DNA from: Caulobacter sp. SL161 | Lineage (GTDB): Bacteria; Pseudomonadota; Alphaproteobacteria; Caulobacterales; Caulobacteraceae | DNA: 64,000 bases | Direction: 5' to 3' | Assembly (NCBI RefSeq): GCF_026672375.1 | Contig: NZ_JAPPRA010000001.1 | Coordinates: forward strand, 2,604,001-2,668,000 | Shown: piece after piece, positions 32,767 through 42,365 of the stretch | Layout: every line of letters begins with the position of its first letter | Numbering within the stretch: position 1 is the first letter of the stretch | The notes under the pieces: model-generated | Told to the model about the DNA's origin: nothing | The model's input: only the letters and a program-made list of their open reading frames with translations | The model's database searches: none | Program-made: the position numbers and the translations under genes

Positions 32767-33072
32767 TTAGCCCTTCATCATGCTGGCGTCGTCAACCGCG
32801 ATATCGCCGCGGTTGCGGAAGAAGGTGACGAGGATCGCCAGACCCACGGCCGCCTCGGCGGCGGCGACGGTCAGGACGAACATCGCGAAGATCTGGCCCG
32901 CCACGTCGTGCAGATAGGCCGAGAACGCCACGAGGTTGATGTTCACCGCCAGAAGGATCAGTTCGATCGACATCAGGATGACGATGACGTTCTTGCGGTT
33001 CACGAAGATGCCGAAGACGCCGATCGTGAACAGGATCGCGGCGACGACGAGATAATGCGGCAGGCCGATCAT
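32767..33072 (-). CDS. nuoK: NADH-quinone oxidoreductase subunit K
   Basis: NuoK is a small three-helix membrane subunit of complex I with two conserved membrane Glu residues used in proton transfer. The 101-residue protein shows both: one in [17 protein letters not shown] (the family signature) and one in [14 protein letters not shown]. Its start overlaps the nuoJ stop by 4 bases (ATGA), and nuoL follows after 8 bases. Confidence 0.97.
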   Translation of the reverse strand: MIGLPHYLVVAAILFTIGVFGIFVNRKNVIVILMSIELILLAVNINLVAFSAYLHDVAGQIFAMFVLTVAAAEAAVGLAILVTFFRNRGDIAVDDASMMKG

Positions 33073-33686
33073 TCGGAGATCCCCTCACCCGGCTTGATCT
33101 GAACCAGCTCCATGCCGGTCTTGGGCGTACGGGCGACCTGCTTGCCGATGTCCTGGCGCTTGACGCCCGGCTTGTGGCGCAGGGTCAGGACGATGGCGCC
33201 GATCATGGCGACCAGCAGCACCAGGCCCGCCAGTTGGAAGAAGAAGACATAGTCGGTGTAGAGCACGCGACCGATCGCTTCGGTGTTGGGCACGCCGCCC
33301 GGCGAAGCGTTCGGCAGGGAGTTCTTGGCGGCGGCGCCGTTCGTGGCCACGGCTGCGACGACCATCACCATCTCGATGGCGATCACCAGGGCGATCAGGC
33401 CGCCGAACGGCAGATACTGCACGAAGCCTTGCCGAAGCTCGGCGAAGTCCACGTCCAGCATCATGACGACGAAGAGGAAGAGCACCGCGACCGCGCCGAC
33501 ATAGACGACGACCAGAAGCATCGCCAGGAACTCCGCGCCCAGCAGGACGAAGAGGCCGGCGGCCGAGAAGAAGGCGGTGATCAGGAAGAGCACCGAGTGC
33601 ACCGGGTTGCGCGCCGACACGACGAGGAGACCCGCCGCTATGGTCACGAAAGCCAGTAGATAAAATGCGATCGCCTGCACGGGCAT
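33069..33686 (-). CDS. nuoJ: NADH-quinone oxidoreductase subunit J
   Basis: NuoJ is a five-helix membrane subunit of complex I. The 205-residue protein starts [16 protein letters not shown]. It includes the conserved [20 protein letters not shown] segment with its pi-bulge helix and Glu/Tyr residues. A hydrophilic C-terminal tail of about 35 residues follows the last membrane helix. The frame is open upstream to 33722, but ATG 33686 gives the family N terminus. Gap of 82 bases to nuoI, the longest inside this operon. Confidence 0.96.
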   Translation of the reverse strand: MPVQAIAFYLLAFVTIAAGLLVVSARNPVHSVLFLITAFFSAAGLFVLLGAEFLAMLLVVVYVGAVAVLFLFVVMMLDVDFAELRQGFVQYLPFGGLIALVIAIEMVMVVAAVATNGAAAKNSLPNASPGGVPNTEAIGRVLYTDYVFFFQLAGLVLLVAMIGAIVLTLRHKPGVKRQDIGKQVARTPKTGMELVQIKPGEGISE

Positions 33687-33768
33687 TGGCCCTGGGCTCC
33701 CCTGAAATCTTAAGTCCAACAACGGCGCGCCGCGTGACGCACCGCCTACCCCGGATTCGGCCCCGTCT

Positions 33769-34260
33769 TTAGCGGTAGGGCGCGTCCAACTCCAGATTCT
33801 TCGCGATCAGGCGTTCCCAACGGTCGCCGTTATCGAGAAGGCGTTCCTTGTCGTAATAGAGCTCTTCGCGGGTCTCGGTCGCGAACTCGGTGTTCGGTCC
33901 CTCGACGATCGCGTCCACCGGGCAGGCCTCCTGGCACAGGCCGCAGTAGATGCACTTGACCATGTCGATGTCGTAGCGGGTCGTGCGGCGGCTGCCGTCT
34001 TCGCGCGGCTCGGCCTCGATGGTGATCGCCTGCGCCGGGCAGATGGCCTCGCAGAGCTTGCAGGCGATGCAACGTTCCTCACCCGACGGATAGCGGCGCA
34101 GGGCGTGCTCGCCACGGAAACGGGGCGACTGCGGATTGCGCTCGTTCGGATAGATCACGGTCTTCTTCGGCGCGACCATGTACTTCATGGCCAGGCCGAA
34201 CGCGCCCGCGAAGTCCAGAAGGGCCGCGCCCTTGACCGCCTGAGTGATGCGCTGGAACAC
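33769..34260 (-). CDS. nuoI: NADH-quinone oxidoreductase subunit I
   Basis: NuoI carries two [4Fe-4S] clusters (N6a, N6b) that pass electrons towards NuoB. The 163-residue protein shows both ferredoxin motifs: [12 protein letters not shown] and [13 protein letters not shown] chose a GTG start at 34260 (encoding [16 protein letters not shown]) because AGGAGAG lies 6 bases upstream. It gives the standard length; no ATG fits. It begins 10 bases after the second of two small lipoprotein genes that separate it from nuoH. Confidence 0.96.
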   Translation of the reverse strand: MFQRITQAVKGAALLDFAGAFGLAMKYMVAPKKTVIYPNERNPQSPRFRGEHALRRYPSGEERCIACKLCEAICPAQAITIEAEPREDGSRRTTRYDIDMVKCIYCGLCQEACPVDAIVEGPNTEFATETREELYYDKERLLDNGDRWERLIAKNLELDAPYR

Positions 34261-34270
34261 CAGAGCTCTC

Positions 34271-34495
34271 CTAACACTTTTCCTTGGGGAGGGGACGGAC
34301 GTCCCTACCCTGCTCTTTTTGCTGCCGCCGCAACGTTTGCTCGAGGACGCACTTTCTGGTCTTGTCGTCAGCCTTGCGGCGCGCCTCGACCTTGTCCTCA
34401 AGCGTCCGCTCCGGCGGCCGCGGAATGCTTTCGCCCCAGGTCGAGCACCCAGCCAGAAGGCTGATCGCCACGATCCCCAGAACGCCCCGCCTCAT
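34271..34495 (-). CDS. small predicted lipoprotein inside the nuo operon (second of pair)
   Basis: A 74-residue protein begins [20 protein letters not shown]. This is a clear lipoprotein signal with lipobox LLAG-C at residue 17. The mature part is charged and probably helical ([18 protein letters not shown], then Gln/Arg/Lys-rich) and contains two more Cys. I do not recognise a family. Its ATG overlaps the stop of the preceding lipoprotein gene (ATGA), and nuoI follows after 10 bases, so it is co-expressed with complex I. Confidence 0.8.
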   Translation of the reverse strand: MRRGVLGIVAISLLAGCSTWGESIPRPPERTLEDKVEARRKADDKTRKCVLEQTLRRQQKEQGRDVRPLPKEKC

Positions 34496-34731
34496 GTCCC
34501 GGTCCGGGGAATGACGCAGGTGTAGTTCGATAGCTGGACAGGGTCTCCCCCGTCCTGCTTGGCTCGGATGGTTCCACCCGAAGCCTTGCACTTGTCGCCC
34601 TCGCGCCGGAGATCGTCATAGCTGACGACGCCCTCGCCGAGGGAATAGGACCGATCCGGCGCCGAGACCGCCTGGCAGGCCGCCAGGGCGGCGCCGGCCA
34701 GGATCAAGGCCAGGATCGCGGCCCGACGCAT
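34492..34731 (-). CDS. small predicted lipoprotein inside the nuo operon (first of pair)
   Basis: A 79-residue protein begins [20 protein letters not shown], a lipoprotein signal with lipobox LAA-C at residue 19. The mature part includes SYDDLRREGDKCKASGG and a final CVIPRTGT, with two Cys that could form a disulfide. I do not recognise a family. Its ATG overlaps the nuoH stop by one base (TGATG) and its stop overlaps the next lipoprotein start, so the three are probably translated together. Confidence 0.8.
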   Translation of the reverse strand: MRRAAILALILAGAALAACQAVSAPDRSYSLGEGVVSYDDLRREGDKCKASGGTIRAKQDGGDPVQLSNYTCVIPRTGT

Positions 34732-35801
34732 CAGGCCGCCGGACCGAACACGCGCCAGGCGGCGACCGCGGCGACCAGCACCAGCGACGTCGGCAGGAAC
34801 ACCTTCCAGCCCAGACGCATCAATTGATCGTAGCGGTAGCGAGGCACGATGGCCTTCGCCATGGCGAACATGAAGAACCAAAAACAGATCTTGGCGTAGA
34901 ACACCAAGGCCAGGAACAGATTGGCCGCGAACGGGTGCCAGCTGCTGAGGAAATCAGTGGGGAACCCAGGGTTCCAGCCGCCGAAGAACAGCACGCTGAT
35001 CATCGCGCACATCAGAACGATGTTCGAATATTCGGCGACCATGAACAGCAGGTACGGCGTCGAGCTGTACTCCACCTGATACCCGGCCACGAGTTCGGAC
35101 TCCGCTTCCGGCAGATCGAAGGGCGGACGGTTCGTCTCGGCCAGGGCTGAGATGTAGAACATGCCCATGGCCACGACCATGACCGGCAGCAGAACGAGGT
35201 TGTTCAGCCCGCCGCCAAAGACGTTCCAGTTCCAGATCCAGCCCGTCTGCTTCTCGACGATGGTCGACAGGTTCATCGAACCGGCCAGCAGGATCACCGT
35301 GATGATGATCAGGCCGATCGACACTTCGTACGACACCATCTGAGCCGCGGAGCGCAGGGCGCCCAGGAACGGATACTTCGAGTTCGAAGCCCAGCCGCCC
35401 ATGATGATGCCGTAGACGCCCAGCGAGCTCATCGCCAGCAGGTAGAGAATGCCGACATTGAGGTTCGAGACGACCCAGCCCGGCGCGAACGGCACCACGG
35501 CCCAGCCGACGAAGGCCAGGATCAGGCTGATCAGCGGCGCCAGGATGAACACCACCTTGTCGGCGCCGGCGGGAATCACGATCTCCTTCAGCACGAACTT
35601 GAAGAAGTCGGCGAAGGACTGCAGCAGGCCGAACGGGCCCACGACGTTCGGGCCCTTGCGCATCTGGACGCCGGCCCAGATCTTGCGGTCGGCCAGCAGC
35701 AGGAACGCCAGGCTCAGCAGCACCCAGATCACGACCAGCAGGATCCCGCCGGTGGTCAGCAGGGTCCAGGAGACGGCGGGGTTGGCGAAGAACGCTTGCA
35801 T
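34731..35801 (-). CDS. nuoH: NADH-quinone oxidoreductase subunit H
   Basis: NuoH is the membrane subunit that forms the quinone-binding chamber with NuoB and NuoD. The 356-residue protein has about eight membrane helices. The signatures [20 protein letters not shown] and [21 protein letters not shown] are present, both on the quinone-side loops. Start ATG 35801 is 4 bases after the nuoG stop. Length is normal. Confidence 0.97.
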   Translation of the reverse strand: MQAFFANPAVSWTLLTTGGILLVVIWVLLSLAFLLLADRKIWAGVQMRKGPNVVGPFGLLQSFADFFKFVLKEIVIPAGADKVVFILAPLISLILAFVGWAVVPFAPGWVVSNLNVGILYLLAMSSLGVYGIIMGGWASNSKYPFLGALRSAAQMVSYEVSIGLIIITVILLAGSMNLSTIVEKQTGWIWNWNVFGGGLNNLVLLPVMVVAMGMFYISALAETNRPPFDLPEAESELVAGYQVEYSSTPYLLFMVAEYSNIVLMCAMISVLFFGGWNPGFPTDFLSSWHPFAANLFLALVFYAKICFWFFMFAMAKAIVPRYRYDQLMRLGWKVFLPTSLVLVAAVAAWRVFGPAA

Positions 35802-35805
35802 CGGC

Positions 35806-37866
35806 CTACTCCGCCGCGATCTTGGCGGCGCCCGAGGCCACGGCCGCGCACTCGGCCATGGTCACGCTGGCGCGCGCGATGGGGTTGGTCAGGTGGAAGG
35901 CCTTGATCGGGCTTTCGAACGGCGCGTCCGAAACCTCACCGTCACCGCCCAGGGCGCCGACGTCGAAGACCGTAGCCACCGAGCCCGGCGCGTAGTCGAT
36001 CTGACCGAAGGTCGGGTGATCGGCGAAGAGCTTGGCGCGCAGTTGGTCCAGGCTGTCGTAAGGCAGCTTGTGACCCAGCACCTCGGACAGCGCCCGCAGG
36101 ATCGACCAGTCTTCCTTGGCCTCGCCCTTCGGGAACACGGCGCGGCGGCCCATCTGGACGCGCCCTTCCATGTTCACATAGAGGCCGTTCTTCTCGGTAT
36201 AGGCCGCGCCCGGCAGGATCACGTCCGCCTTGTGAGCGCCGTTGTCGCCGTGAGTGCCGAGGTAAATCTTGAAGGCGTCCGACGCGGCGGTTTCGCACTC
36301 ATCGGCGCCCAGCAGGAACAGCACGTCCAGAGCGCCGGGCTTGAGCATGTCGGCGGTGGCAAGACCGCCCTCGGCCGGGACGAAGCCCATGTCGAGGCCG
36401 GCCACGCGGGCGGCGGCGGTGTGAAGCACGTTCCAGCCGTTCCAGCCTTCGCGCACGACCTTCACGGTCTTGGCGAGGCCCGCAGCGGCCTTCAGAACCG
36501 CCGCGCCGTCGGCGCGCGCCAGCGCGCCCTGGCCGATGATGATCGCCGGACGTTCGGCGGCCTTCAGGGCCGCGACGAAGTCGTTCTTGCTCTTGGCCAG
36601 GCCCGACAGCGTCTTGGCGCCGGCGCCGAGATAGTCGTAGCCGAAGGTCAGGTCGGCCTGTTCGCCGATCACGCCGAAGCGGGTCTTGCCGGCCAGCCAT
36701 TGCTTGCGGAAGCGGGCGTTGAGCACCGGCGCCTCAAGACGCGGGTTGGCGCCGACGAACAGCACCACATCGGCGTTTTCGATGCCGGCGATCGTCGAGT
36801 TGAACAGCCAGCCCTCGCGCGGACCCGCGCCCAGGGCCGAACCGTCCTGACGGCTGTCGAGGTTCTTCACGCCCAGGGCGGTGAAGAGGTCCTTGGCGGC
36901 TTTCAGGCTCTCGGCGTCCTGCAGGTCGCCGGCGATCACGCCAACGCGCTCCGGCGCCGCCGTCTTGACCTTGGCGGCGATGGCCGCGAAGGCCTCGGCC
37001 CAGGTCGCCGGCTTCAGCTTGCCGCCGACGCGGACATACGGACGGTCAAGACGCTGGCGGCCCAGGCCGTCGACCGCATAGCGGGTCTTGTCCGAGATCC
37101 ACTCTTCGTTGACGTCGTCATTGATGCGCGGAAGCACGCGCAGCACGGCCGCGCCGCGCGCGTCGACGCGGATCGACGAGCCCAGGGCGTCCATGACGTC
37201 GACGCTCTCGGTCTTCTTCAGTTCCCACGGACGGGCTTCGAAGGCGTAGGGCTTGGAGGTCAGGGCGCCGACCGGGCAAAGATCGATGACATTGGCGCTG
37301 AGCTCGGACGTCACCGCCGCGCCCAGATAGGTCGTGATTTCAACGTCTTCGCCGCGCGAGATCAGGCCGATCTCCGGTGAGCCGGCGACCTCGGTGATGA
37401 AGCGGACGCAACGCGTGCACTGGATGCAGCGCGTCATCACTGTCTTGATCAGCGGGCCCATCGACTTTTCTTCGACGGCGCGCTTGTTCTCTTCGTAGCG
37501 GCTGTCGTCACGGCCGTAGCCGACCGCCTGGTCCTGCAGGTCGCACTCGCCGCCCTGGTCGCAGATCGGGCAGTCCAGCGGGTGGTTGATGAGCAGGAAC
37601 TCCATCACCCCTTCGCGGGCCTTCTTGACCATCGGAGTCTTGGTGAAGATCTCCTGGCCCTCGGCGGCCGGCAGGGCGCACGAGGCCTGCGGCTTCGGCG
37701 GGCCGGGCTTCACCTCAACGAGGCACATCCGGCAGTTGCCGGCGATGGACAGCCGTTCGTGATAGCAGAAGCGCGGGATCTCTTCCCCGGCCAGCTCCGC
37801 CACCTGCAGAACCGTCATGCCGGGTTCGAACTCGACCTCGACGCCATTGACCTTGGCGATTGCCAT
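35806..37866 (-). CDS. nuoG: NADH-quinone oxidoreductase subunit G
   Basis: NuoG is the large iron-sulfur subunit of the peripheral arm. The 686-residue protein begins with a [2Fe-2S] domain ([17 protein letters not shown], plus a later Cys), then the His-coordinated cluster region ([19 protein letters not shown]) and a [4Fe-4S] [10 protein letters not shown] motif, all in the first 160 residues. The rest is a molybdopterin-oxidoreductase-like domain without cofactor ligands, as in most mitochondria-type complexes. It lies 5 bases after nuoF. Confidence 0.96.
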   Translation of the reverse strand: MAIAKVNGVEVEFEPGMTVLQVAELAGEEIPRFCYHERLSIAGNCRMCLVEVKPGPPKPQASCALPAAEGQEIFTKTPMVKKAREGVMEFLLINHPLDCPICDQGGECDLQDQAVGYGRDDSRYEENKRAVEEKSMGPLIKTVMTRCIQCTRCVRFITEVAGSPEIGLISRGEDVEITTYLGAAVTSELSANVIDLCPVGALTSKPYAFEARPWELKKTESVDVMDALGSSIRVDARGAAVLRVLPRINDDVNEEWISDKTRYAVDGLGRQRLDRPYVRVGGKLKPATWAEAFAAIAAKVKTAAPERVGVIAGDLQDAESLKAAKDLFTALGVKNLDSRQDGSALGAGPREGWLFNSTIAGIENADVVLFVGANPRLEAPVLNARFRKQWLAGKTRFGVIGEQADLTFGYDYLGAGAKTLSGLAKSKNDFVAALKAAERPAIIIGQGALARADGAAVLKAAAGLAKTVKVVREGWNGWNVLHTAAARVAGLDMGFVPAEGGLATADMLKPGALDVLFLLGADECETAASDAFKIYLGTHGDNGAHKADVILPGAAYTEKNGLYVNMEGRVQMGRRAVFPKGEAKEDWSILRALSEVLGHKLPYDSLDQLRAKLFADHPTFGQIDYAPGSVATVFDVGALGGDGEVSDAPFESPIKAFHLTNPIARASVTMAECAAVASGAAKIAAE

Positions 37867-37871
37867 TCTTG

Positions 37872-39191
37872 TTACTCCGCCGCGATCAGCTTGGCGCCCT
37901 GCACGTGCAGGCGACCGCTACGATAGGAAGCGATCCGCTCCTCCACCTCATGGCGGAAGTGGCGGAACAGACCCTGGATCGGCCAGGCGGCCGCGTCGCC
38001 CAGGGCGCAGATGGTGTGACCCTCGACCTGGGTCGTGACGTCCAGCAGGGTGTCGATCTCTTTGGGATCGGCCTCGCCGGTGACCATGCGTTCCATGACG
38101 CGCCACATCCAGCCGGTGCCTTCGCGGCACGGCGTGCACTGGCCGCAGCTCTCGTGCTTGTAGAAGTACGACAGACGGGCGATGGCGCGGACAAGGTCGG
38201 TGTCCTTGTCCATGACGATGACAGCGGCGGTGCCCAGGCCCGACTTCAGGTTCCGCAGGGCGTCGAAGTCCATCGGCAGGTCTTCGCACTGCTCAGCGGG
38301 GATCATCGGCACCGACGAGCCGCCCGGAATAACGGCCTTCAGGTTGCCCCAGCCGCCCCGGATGCCGCCGCAGTGGTCCTCGACCAGCTGGCGGAACGGG
38401 ATGCTCATCGCCTCTTCGACGTTGCAGGGCAGGTTCACATGGCCCGAGACGCAGAAGAGCTTGGTGCCGGCGTTGTTCGGACGGCCGAAGCCCGCGAACC
38501 AGGCTGCGCCACGACGCAGGATCGTACCGGCGACGGCGATCGATTCCACGTTGTTGACCGTGGTCGGCATGCCGTAAAGGCCCGCGCCAGCCGGGAACGG
38601 CGGCTTCAGGCGCGGCTGGCCCTTCTTGCCTTCCAGGCTTTCCAGGAGGGCCGTCTCTTCACCGCAAATATAGGCGCCGGCGCCGTGGTGGACGTAGATG
38701 TCGAAGTCCCAGCCGTGGACGTTGTTCTTGCCGACGAGCTTGGCCTCGTAGGCCTGCTTGATCGCCGCTTCCAGGCGCTCGCGCTCGAAGACGTACTCGC
38801 CGCGGATGTAGATGTAGCAGGCATGGGCCAGCATGGCGCGCGAGGCGATCAGGCAGCCCTCGATCAGGAGGTGCGGGTCATGCCGCATGATCTCCCGGTC
38901 CTTGCAGGTGCCCGGCTCGGATTCGTCGGCGTTGACCACCAGGTAGTGAGGACGACCTTCCTTCACTTCCTTGGGCATGAACGACCACTTCAGGCCCGTC
39001 GAGAAACCCGCGCCGCCCCGACCGCGCAGGCCGGAGTTCTTCATGTTCTCGATGATCCAGTCGCGCCCGGCGTCCAGGATGTCCTTGGTGCCATTCCAGC
39101 AGCCGCGCTTCTTCGCGCCCTCAAGGCCCCAGTCGTGGAGACCGTAGAGGTTCGTGAAGATGCGGTCCTTGTCTTCGAGGATACCGACCAT
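37872..39191 (-). CDS. nuoF: NADH-quinone oxidoreductase subunit F
   Basis: NuoF binds FMN and NADH and accepts the hydride. The 439-residue protein has the NADH/FMN glycine loop [16 protein letters not shown], the [17 protein letters not shown] segment, [16 protein letters not shown], and the N3 [4Fe-4S] motif [12 protein letters not shown] with a later Cys. It is preceded by two small membrane-protein genes that separate it from nuoE. Confidence 0.97.
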   Translation of the reverse strand: MVGILEDKDRIFTNLYGLHDWGLEGAKKRGCWNGTKDILDAGRDWIIENMKNSGLRGRGGAGFSTGLKWSFMPKEVKEGRPHYLVVNADESEPGTCKDREIMRHDPHLLIEGCLIASRAMLAHACYIYIRGEYVFERERLEAAIKQAYEAKLVGKNNVHGWDFDIYVHHGAGAYICGEETALLESLEGKKGQPRLKPPFPAGAGLYGMPTTVNNVESIAVAGTILRRGAAWFAGFGRPNNAGTKLFCVSGHVNLPCNVEEAMSIPFRQLVEDHCGGIRGGWGNLKAVIPGGSSVPMIPAEQCEDLPMDFDALRNLKSGLGTAAVIVMDKDTDLVRAIARLSYFYKHESCGQCTPCREGTGWMWRVMERMVTGEADPKEIDTLLDVTTQVEGHTICALGDAAAWPIQGLFRHFRHEVEERIASYRSGRLHVQGAKLIAAE

Positions 39192-39194
39192 GAC

Positions 39195-39461
39195 TCAGCT
39201 TTGCGGATCGAATGGATGGGCGCGCACATAGCGCGTCCGACGAATGATGACATAGGCGAAAAGCGACCAACCCGCGCCAATGATGGCGAGGCCGGCCACG
39301 ACCGCCCAGAACGGCGCGCCTTCGACGACACGACCCCACACCAGCAGGACCGCGCCCACAAGGCACGCCACGAAGCCGAGGCTCCGTTCGCGACGATGCA
39401 GACCCCGCAGGGTGTCGACATACGCCGCCTTGCGCGTGTTGAGCTCGCTGTCGTCGATCAT
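39195..39461 (-). CDS. two-helix membrane protein inside the nuo operon (second of pair)
   Basis: An 88-residue protein with a charged N terminus (MIDDSELNTRKAAYVDTLRG) and two hydrophobic segments, about 29-46 and 50-70, followed by a basic tail. I do not recognise the family. ATG 39461 overlaps the stop of the preceding small gene (ATGA) and the stop lies 3 bases before nuoF, so it is fully embedded in the complex I operon. Possible assembly or accessory role is inference from position only. Confidence 0.75.
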   Translation of the reverse strand: MIDDSELNTRKAAYVDTLRGLHRRERSLGFVACLVGAVLLVWGRVVEGAPFWAVVAGLAIIGAGWSLFAYVIIRRTRYVRAHPFDPQS

Positions 39462-39682
39462 GACGAGGCGCCCTCCCCCTTGGTCGCGCGCATCCAGCCC
39501 AGGATGAACCAGATGTGCGAGCCTAGACCCGCGACGATGGCGCCCAGGAAGACCAGCCGCAGCCAGTCGATCTTCAGGGACACCGCGCCGTAGATCGAGA
39601 CGCCGGCCAGCACGAAGCACACCGCGTTGATGACGAGCATCGCGGTGAGGCGCTTCTTCTGGAGGGCGGCGTCGGCGGTCAT
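39458..39682 (-). CDS. two-helix membrane protein inside the nuo operon (first of pair)
   Basis: A 74-residue protein with two membrane segments, about 14-34 (AMLVINAVCFVLAGVSIYGA) and 40-63, and a short hydrophilic tail. No family recognised. It starts 1 base after the nuoE stop and overlaps the next small gene by 4 bases. Both small proteins resemble each other in size and topology but not clearly in sequence. Confidence 0.78.
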   Translation of the reverse strand: MTADAALQKKRLTAMLVINAVCFVLAGVSIYGAVSLKIDWLRLVFLGAIVAGLGSHIWFILGWMRATKGEGASS

Positions 39683-39683
39683 G

Positions 39684-40370
39684 TTAGGCGGCGGGCTCCG
39701 ACTTCGGGGCCTTTTTCGGCTTCTCGGGCAGGTTCGGGATCTTGATCTTCTTGGCGTACGAACCGTCGTACAGCTTGGGATCGGTCAGGGTGTGGATCGC
39801 GCCCTTCGGCTCCGAAGCGCCACGGCCCTCATAGCTGCCCGGCTTCGGCGCCTTGCCGGCGGCGAAGTCGTCGAGGATCTGAGCCAGGCTCTCCGGCGTC
39901 AGGTCTTCGTAGTAGTAGTCGTTGATCGCGGCCATCGGCGCGTTGCAGCAGGCGCCGAGGCACTCAACCTCTTCCCAGCTGAAATTGCCGTCGTCCGAAA
40001 CGTGATGGGCCGGACCGATCTTGTCTTCCAGCACCCTGCGCAGGTCGAGCGCGCCGCGGAGCTGGCACGGCGTAGTGCCGCATAACTGGACGAAGGCGAC
40101 CTTGCCGACCGGCTGCAGCTGGAACATCACGTAGAAGGTCGCGACCTCCAGGACGCGGATCACCGGCATCTCGAGCTGCTTGGCGATCTCCTGGATCGCG
40201 GGCTCGGACACCCAGCCTTCCTGCTTCTGGGCCAGCCACAGCATGGGGATCACCGCCGACTGCTTGCGCTCGGCGGGATACTTGGCTTTCCACCAATCGG
40301 CCTTGGCCTGGCTTTCCTTCGAGAAGGCGAAGCTGGCGGGCTGTTCTTTAGCGAGACGACGAACGCTCAT
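39684..40370 (-). CDS. nuoE: NADH-quinone oxidoreductase subunit E
   Basis: NuoE is a thioredoxin-fold subunit with the off-path [2Fe-2S] cluster N1a next to FMN. The 228-residue protein has the four Cys ligands in VQLCGTTPCQLRG (about residues 97-102) and VECLGACCNAP (about 138-142). The C-terminal 60 residues are an extra Lys/Pro-rich tail beyond the usual 165-residue core. The start overlaps the stop of the NTF2-like gene (ATGA). Confidence 0.95.
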   Translation of the reverse strand: MSVRRLAKEQPASFAFSKESQAKADWWKAKYPAERKQSAVIPMLWLAQKQEGWVSEPAIQEIAKQLEMPVIRVLEVATFYVMFQLQPVGKVAFVQLCGTTPCQLRGALDLRRVLEDKIGPAHHVSDDGNFSWEEVECLGACCNAPMAAINDYYYEDLTPESLAQILDDFAAGKAPKPGSYEGRGASEPKGAIHTLTDPKLYDGSYAKKIKIPNLPEKPKKAPKSEPAA

Positions 40371-40699
40371 CGGGCGAAATCCACGCGGGCGATCTTGTCG
40401 CCCTTGAAGGTGTAGATGGCGGCGACCTGGAACGGCGCATCGCCGTTGCCGCGGTCGACATGCTCGTGATCGATCACGTTGGATCCGACCACGATGCGGT
40501 TCAGCAGCTTCGCCTGGTTCTTGGGGAACTCGGCGAAGGTCTTGGCGTAAAAGGCGCGATAGGCCTCGATGCCCGTGCGCGCGATCTCACCGTTCAACCC
40601 CGCAACGACCACGTCGTCGGTGAAGTGGGCGCAATGGGCGTCCAGATCCTGGGCGTTATAGGCGTCGAGCTGCGCCTGGGCGATGTCGGCCAGGCTCAC
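40367..40699 (-). CDS. SnoaL/NTF2-like protein inside the nuo operon
   Basis: A 110-residue protein of the NTF2-like fold. It has the N-terminal helix [25 protein letters not shown], a central [17 protein letters not shown] segment and the terminal beta strand motif [15 protein letters not shown], typical of SnoaL-like proteins. Ligand unknown. It starts at a GTG (40699) that overlaps the nuoD TGA as GTGA, and its stop overlaps nuoE. It is thus placed between nuoD and nuoE, which are normally adjacent. Confidence 0.85.
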   Translation of the reverse strand: MSLADIAQAQLDAYNAQDLDAHCAHFTDDVVVAGLNGEIARTGIEAYRAFYAKTFAEFPKNQAKLLNRIVVGSNVIDHEHVDRGNGDAPFQVAAIYTFKGDKIARVDFAR

Positions 40700-41946
40700 C
40701 GGTCGATCTCCCCGAACACGATGTCCAGCGAGCCCAGAATGGCCGAGACGTCGGCCAGCTGGTGACCGCGGTTCAGCCAGTCCATCGCCGCCAGGTGCGG
40801 GAAGCCCGGCGCGCGGATTTTGCAGCGATAGGGCTTGTTCGTCCCGTCCGAGACCACGAACACGCCAAACTCGCCCTTGGGCGCCTCGACACAGGCGTAG
40901 ACCTCGCCTTCCGGCGTCTTGAAGCCCTCGGTGTAGAGCTTGAAGTGGTGGATCAGCGCTTCCATCGAGCGCTTCATCTCGGCGCGACGCGGGGGCGAGA
41001 CCTTGTTGTCTTCCGACAGGACCGGGCCATGCGTCTTGCGAAGCATCTCGCAGGCCTGGCGGATGATCTTGGTCGACTCGCGCATCTCCTGCATGCGGCA
41101 GAGATAGCGATCGTAGCAGTCGCCGTTCTTGCCCAGCGGGATGTCGAACTCGAAGTCGTTGTAATTTTCGTAGGGCTGGCTGCGGCGCAGATCCCAGGCG
41201 ATGCCTGAACCGCGCACCATCACGCCCGAGAAGCCCCAGCTGATCGCCTCTTCCTTGCTGACCACGCCGATATCGACGTTGCGCTGTTTGAAGATGCGGT
41301 TGTCGGTGATCAGGCCTTCGATGTCGTCGCAGATCTTCGGGAAGGCCTTGGCCCAGGTGTCGATGTCCTCGACCAACTCCGGCGGCAGGTCCTGGTGGAC
41401 GCCGCCCGGACGGAAGTAGTTGGAGTGCAGGCGAGCGCCGCAAGCGCGCTCGTAGAACACCATCAGCTTCTCGCGCTCCTCGAAGCCCCAGAGCGGCGGC
41501 GTCAGGGCCCCGACGTCCATGGCCTGGGTCGTGACGTTCAGCAGGTGGTTCAGGATCCGGCCGATTTCCGAGTAGAGCACACGGATGATCTGGCCGCGGA
41601 TCGGCACCTCGACGCCGAGCAGCTTCTCGATGGCCAGGCAGAACGCGTGTTCCTGGTTCATCGGCGCGACGTAGTCGAGGCGGTCGAAGTACGGAACGTT
41701 CTGCAGGTAGGTCCGCGCTTCCATCAGCTTCTCGGTGCCGCGATGCAGCAGGCCGATGTGCGGATCGACGCGTTCGACGATTTCGCCGTCCAGCTCCAGC
41801 ACCAGACGCAGCACGCCGTGCGCGGCCGGGTGCTGCGGGCCGAAGTTGATGTTGAACTTGCGAACAGGCGTCTCCGGAATGGCCGGAACCACGGGTTCGT
41901 CTCGGACAGGTTCAGTCGCCGCGACGGGCGATGGCGTTCCGGTCAT
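40696..41946 (-). CDS. nuoD: NADH-quinone oxidoreductase subunit D
   Basis: NuoD is the 49-kDa subunit that forms the quinone site with NuoB and NuoH. The 416-residue protein has the family start [14 protein letters not shown] (with the quinone-contact His), [14 protein letters not shown], and the conserved C-terminal [10 protein letters not shown]. An Ala/Pro/Glu-rich extension of about 28 residues precedes the core. It begins 2 bases after the stop of a small membrane-protein gene. Confidence 0.97.
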   Translation of the reverse strand: MTGTPSPVAATEPVRDEPVVPAIPETPVRKFNINFGPQHPAAHGVLRLVLELDGEIVERVDPHIGLLHRGTEKLMEARTYLQNVPYFDRLDYVAPMNQEHAFCLAIEKLLGVEVPIRGQIIRVLYSEIGRILNHLLNVTTQAMDVGALTPPLWGFEEREKLMVFYERACGARLHSNYFRPGGVHQDLPPELVEDIDTWAKAFPKICDDIEGLITDNRIFKQRNVDIGVVSKEEAISWGFSGVMVRGSGIAWDLRRSQPYENYNDFEFDIPLGKNGDCYDRYLCRMQEMRESTKIIRQACEMLRKTHGPVLSEDNKVSPPRRAEMKRSMEALIHHFKLYTEGFKTPEGEVYACVEAPKGEFGVFVVSDGTNKPYRCKIRAPGFPHLAAMDWLNRGHQLADVSAILGSLDIVFGEIDR

Positions 41947-41948
41947 GA

Positions 41949-42344
41949 CTATGGACCTTCGTTACGCTGTTCGATGCTGAGCGATACGATCAGTCCCGCA
42001 ATCAGCAAGACCACGCCCAGCAAGGTTATGATGGTGGTCGCGACGTCCCAGCTTTGGGAAATCGCGGCCTGAGACAATGGCAAGGCCAGCAAGACCGAGG
42101 CGGCCCCCAGCAGCGCGCTGCGCAGCTCGGCCACTTCCATCCGCCGGATACTGGCCCCGATCGCCAGCGTGATGACCGAGATCATGATCGCGACGCCCAG
42201 GGACTTGTTCTGATCCGCCGAGATCGTCGGCGCCTTCGTGAACCACCCGGTCAGCCGCATTCCGATGGTCATCAGAAACGCGGTCGAAAAGGCGACCAAG
42301 AAGAACGCTGTGGCGGAACGGAACGAAGGCCGTCGCAAACCCAT
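41949..42344 (-). CDS. membrane protein of unknown function inside the nuo operon
   Basis: A 131-residue protein with about four membrane segments: residues 10-32, 48-65, 77-95 and 102-123, ending in a short hydrophilic tail. I do not recognise a family. It lies between nuoC (21 bases after its stop) and nuoD (2 bases before its start), where other bacteria have no gene. The weakly preserved gap to nuoC lacks a terminator, so it is probably co-transcribed. Confidence 0.75.
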   Translation of the reverse strand: MGLRRPSFRSATAFFLVAFSTAFLMTIGMRLTGWFTKAPTISADQNKSLGVAIMISVITLAIGASIRRMEVAELRSALLGAASVLLALPLSQAAISQSWDVATTIITLLGVVLLIAGLIVSLSIEQRNEGP

Positions 42345-42365
42345 GAGTCGGCATCCCCTTGCTCG

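Noticed and set aside
30758..32770. A 670-codon open frame antisense to nuoL, rich in Glu, Arg, Gln and Asp
   Set aside because: A shadow of the GC-rich third positions of nuoL; no ribosome site or recognisable domain. Similar long antisense frames lie over lon (47520-49907), rnj (24444-26234), bamA, nuoN, nuoM and nuoF.
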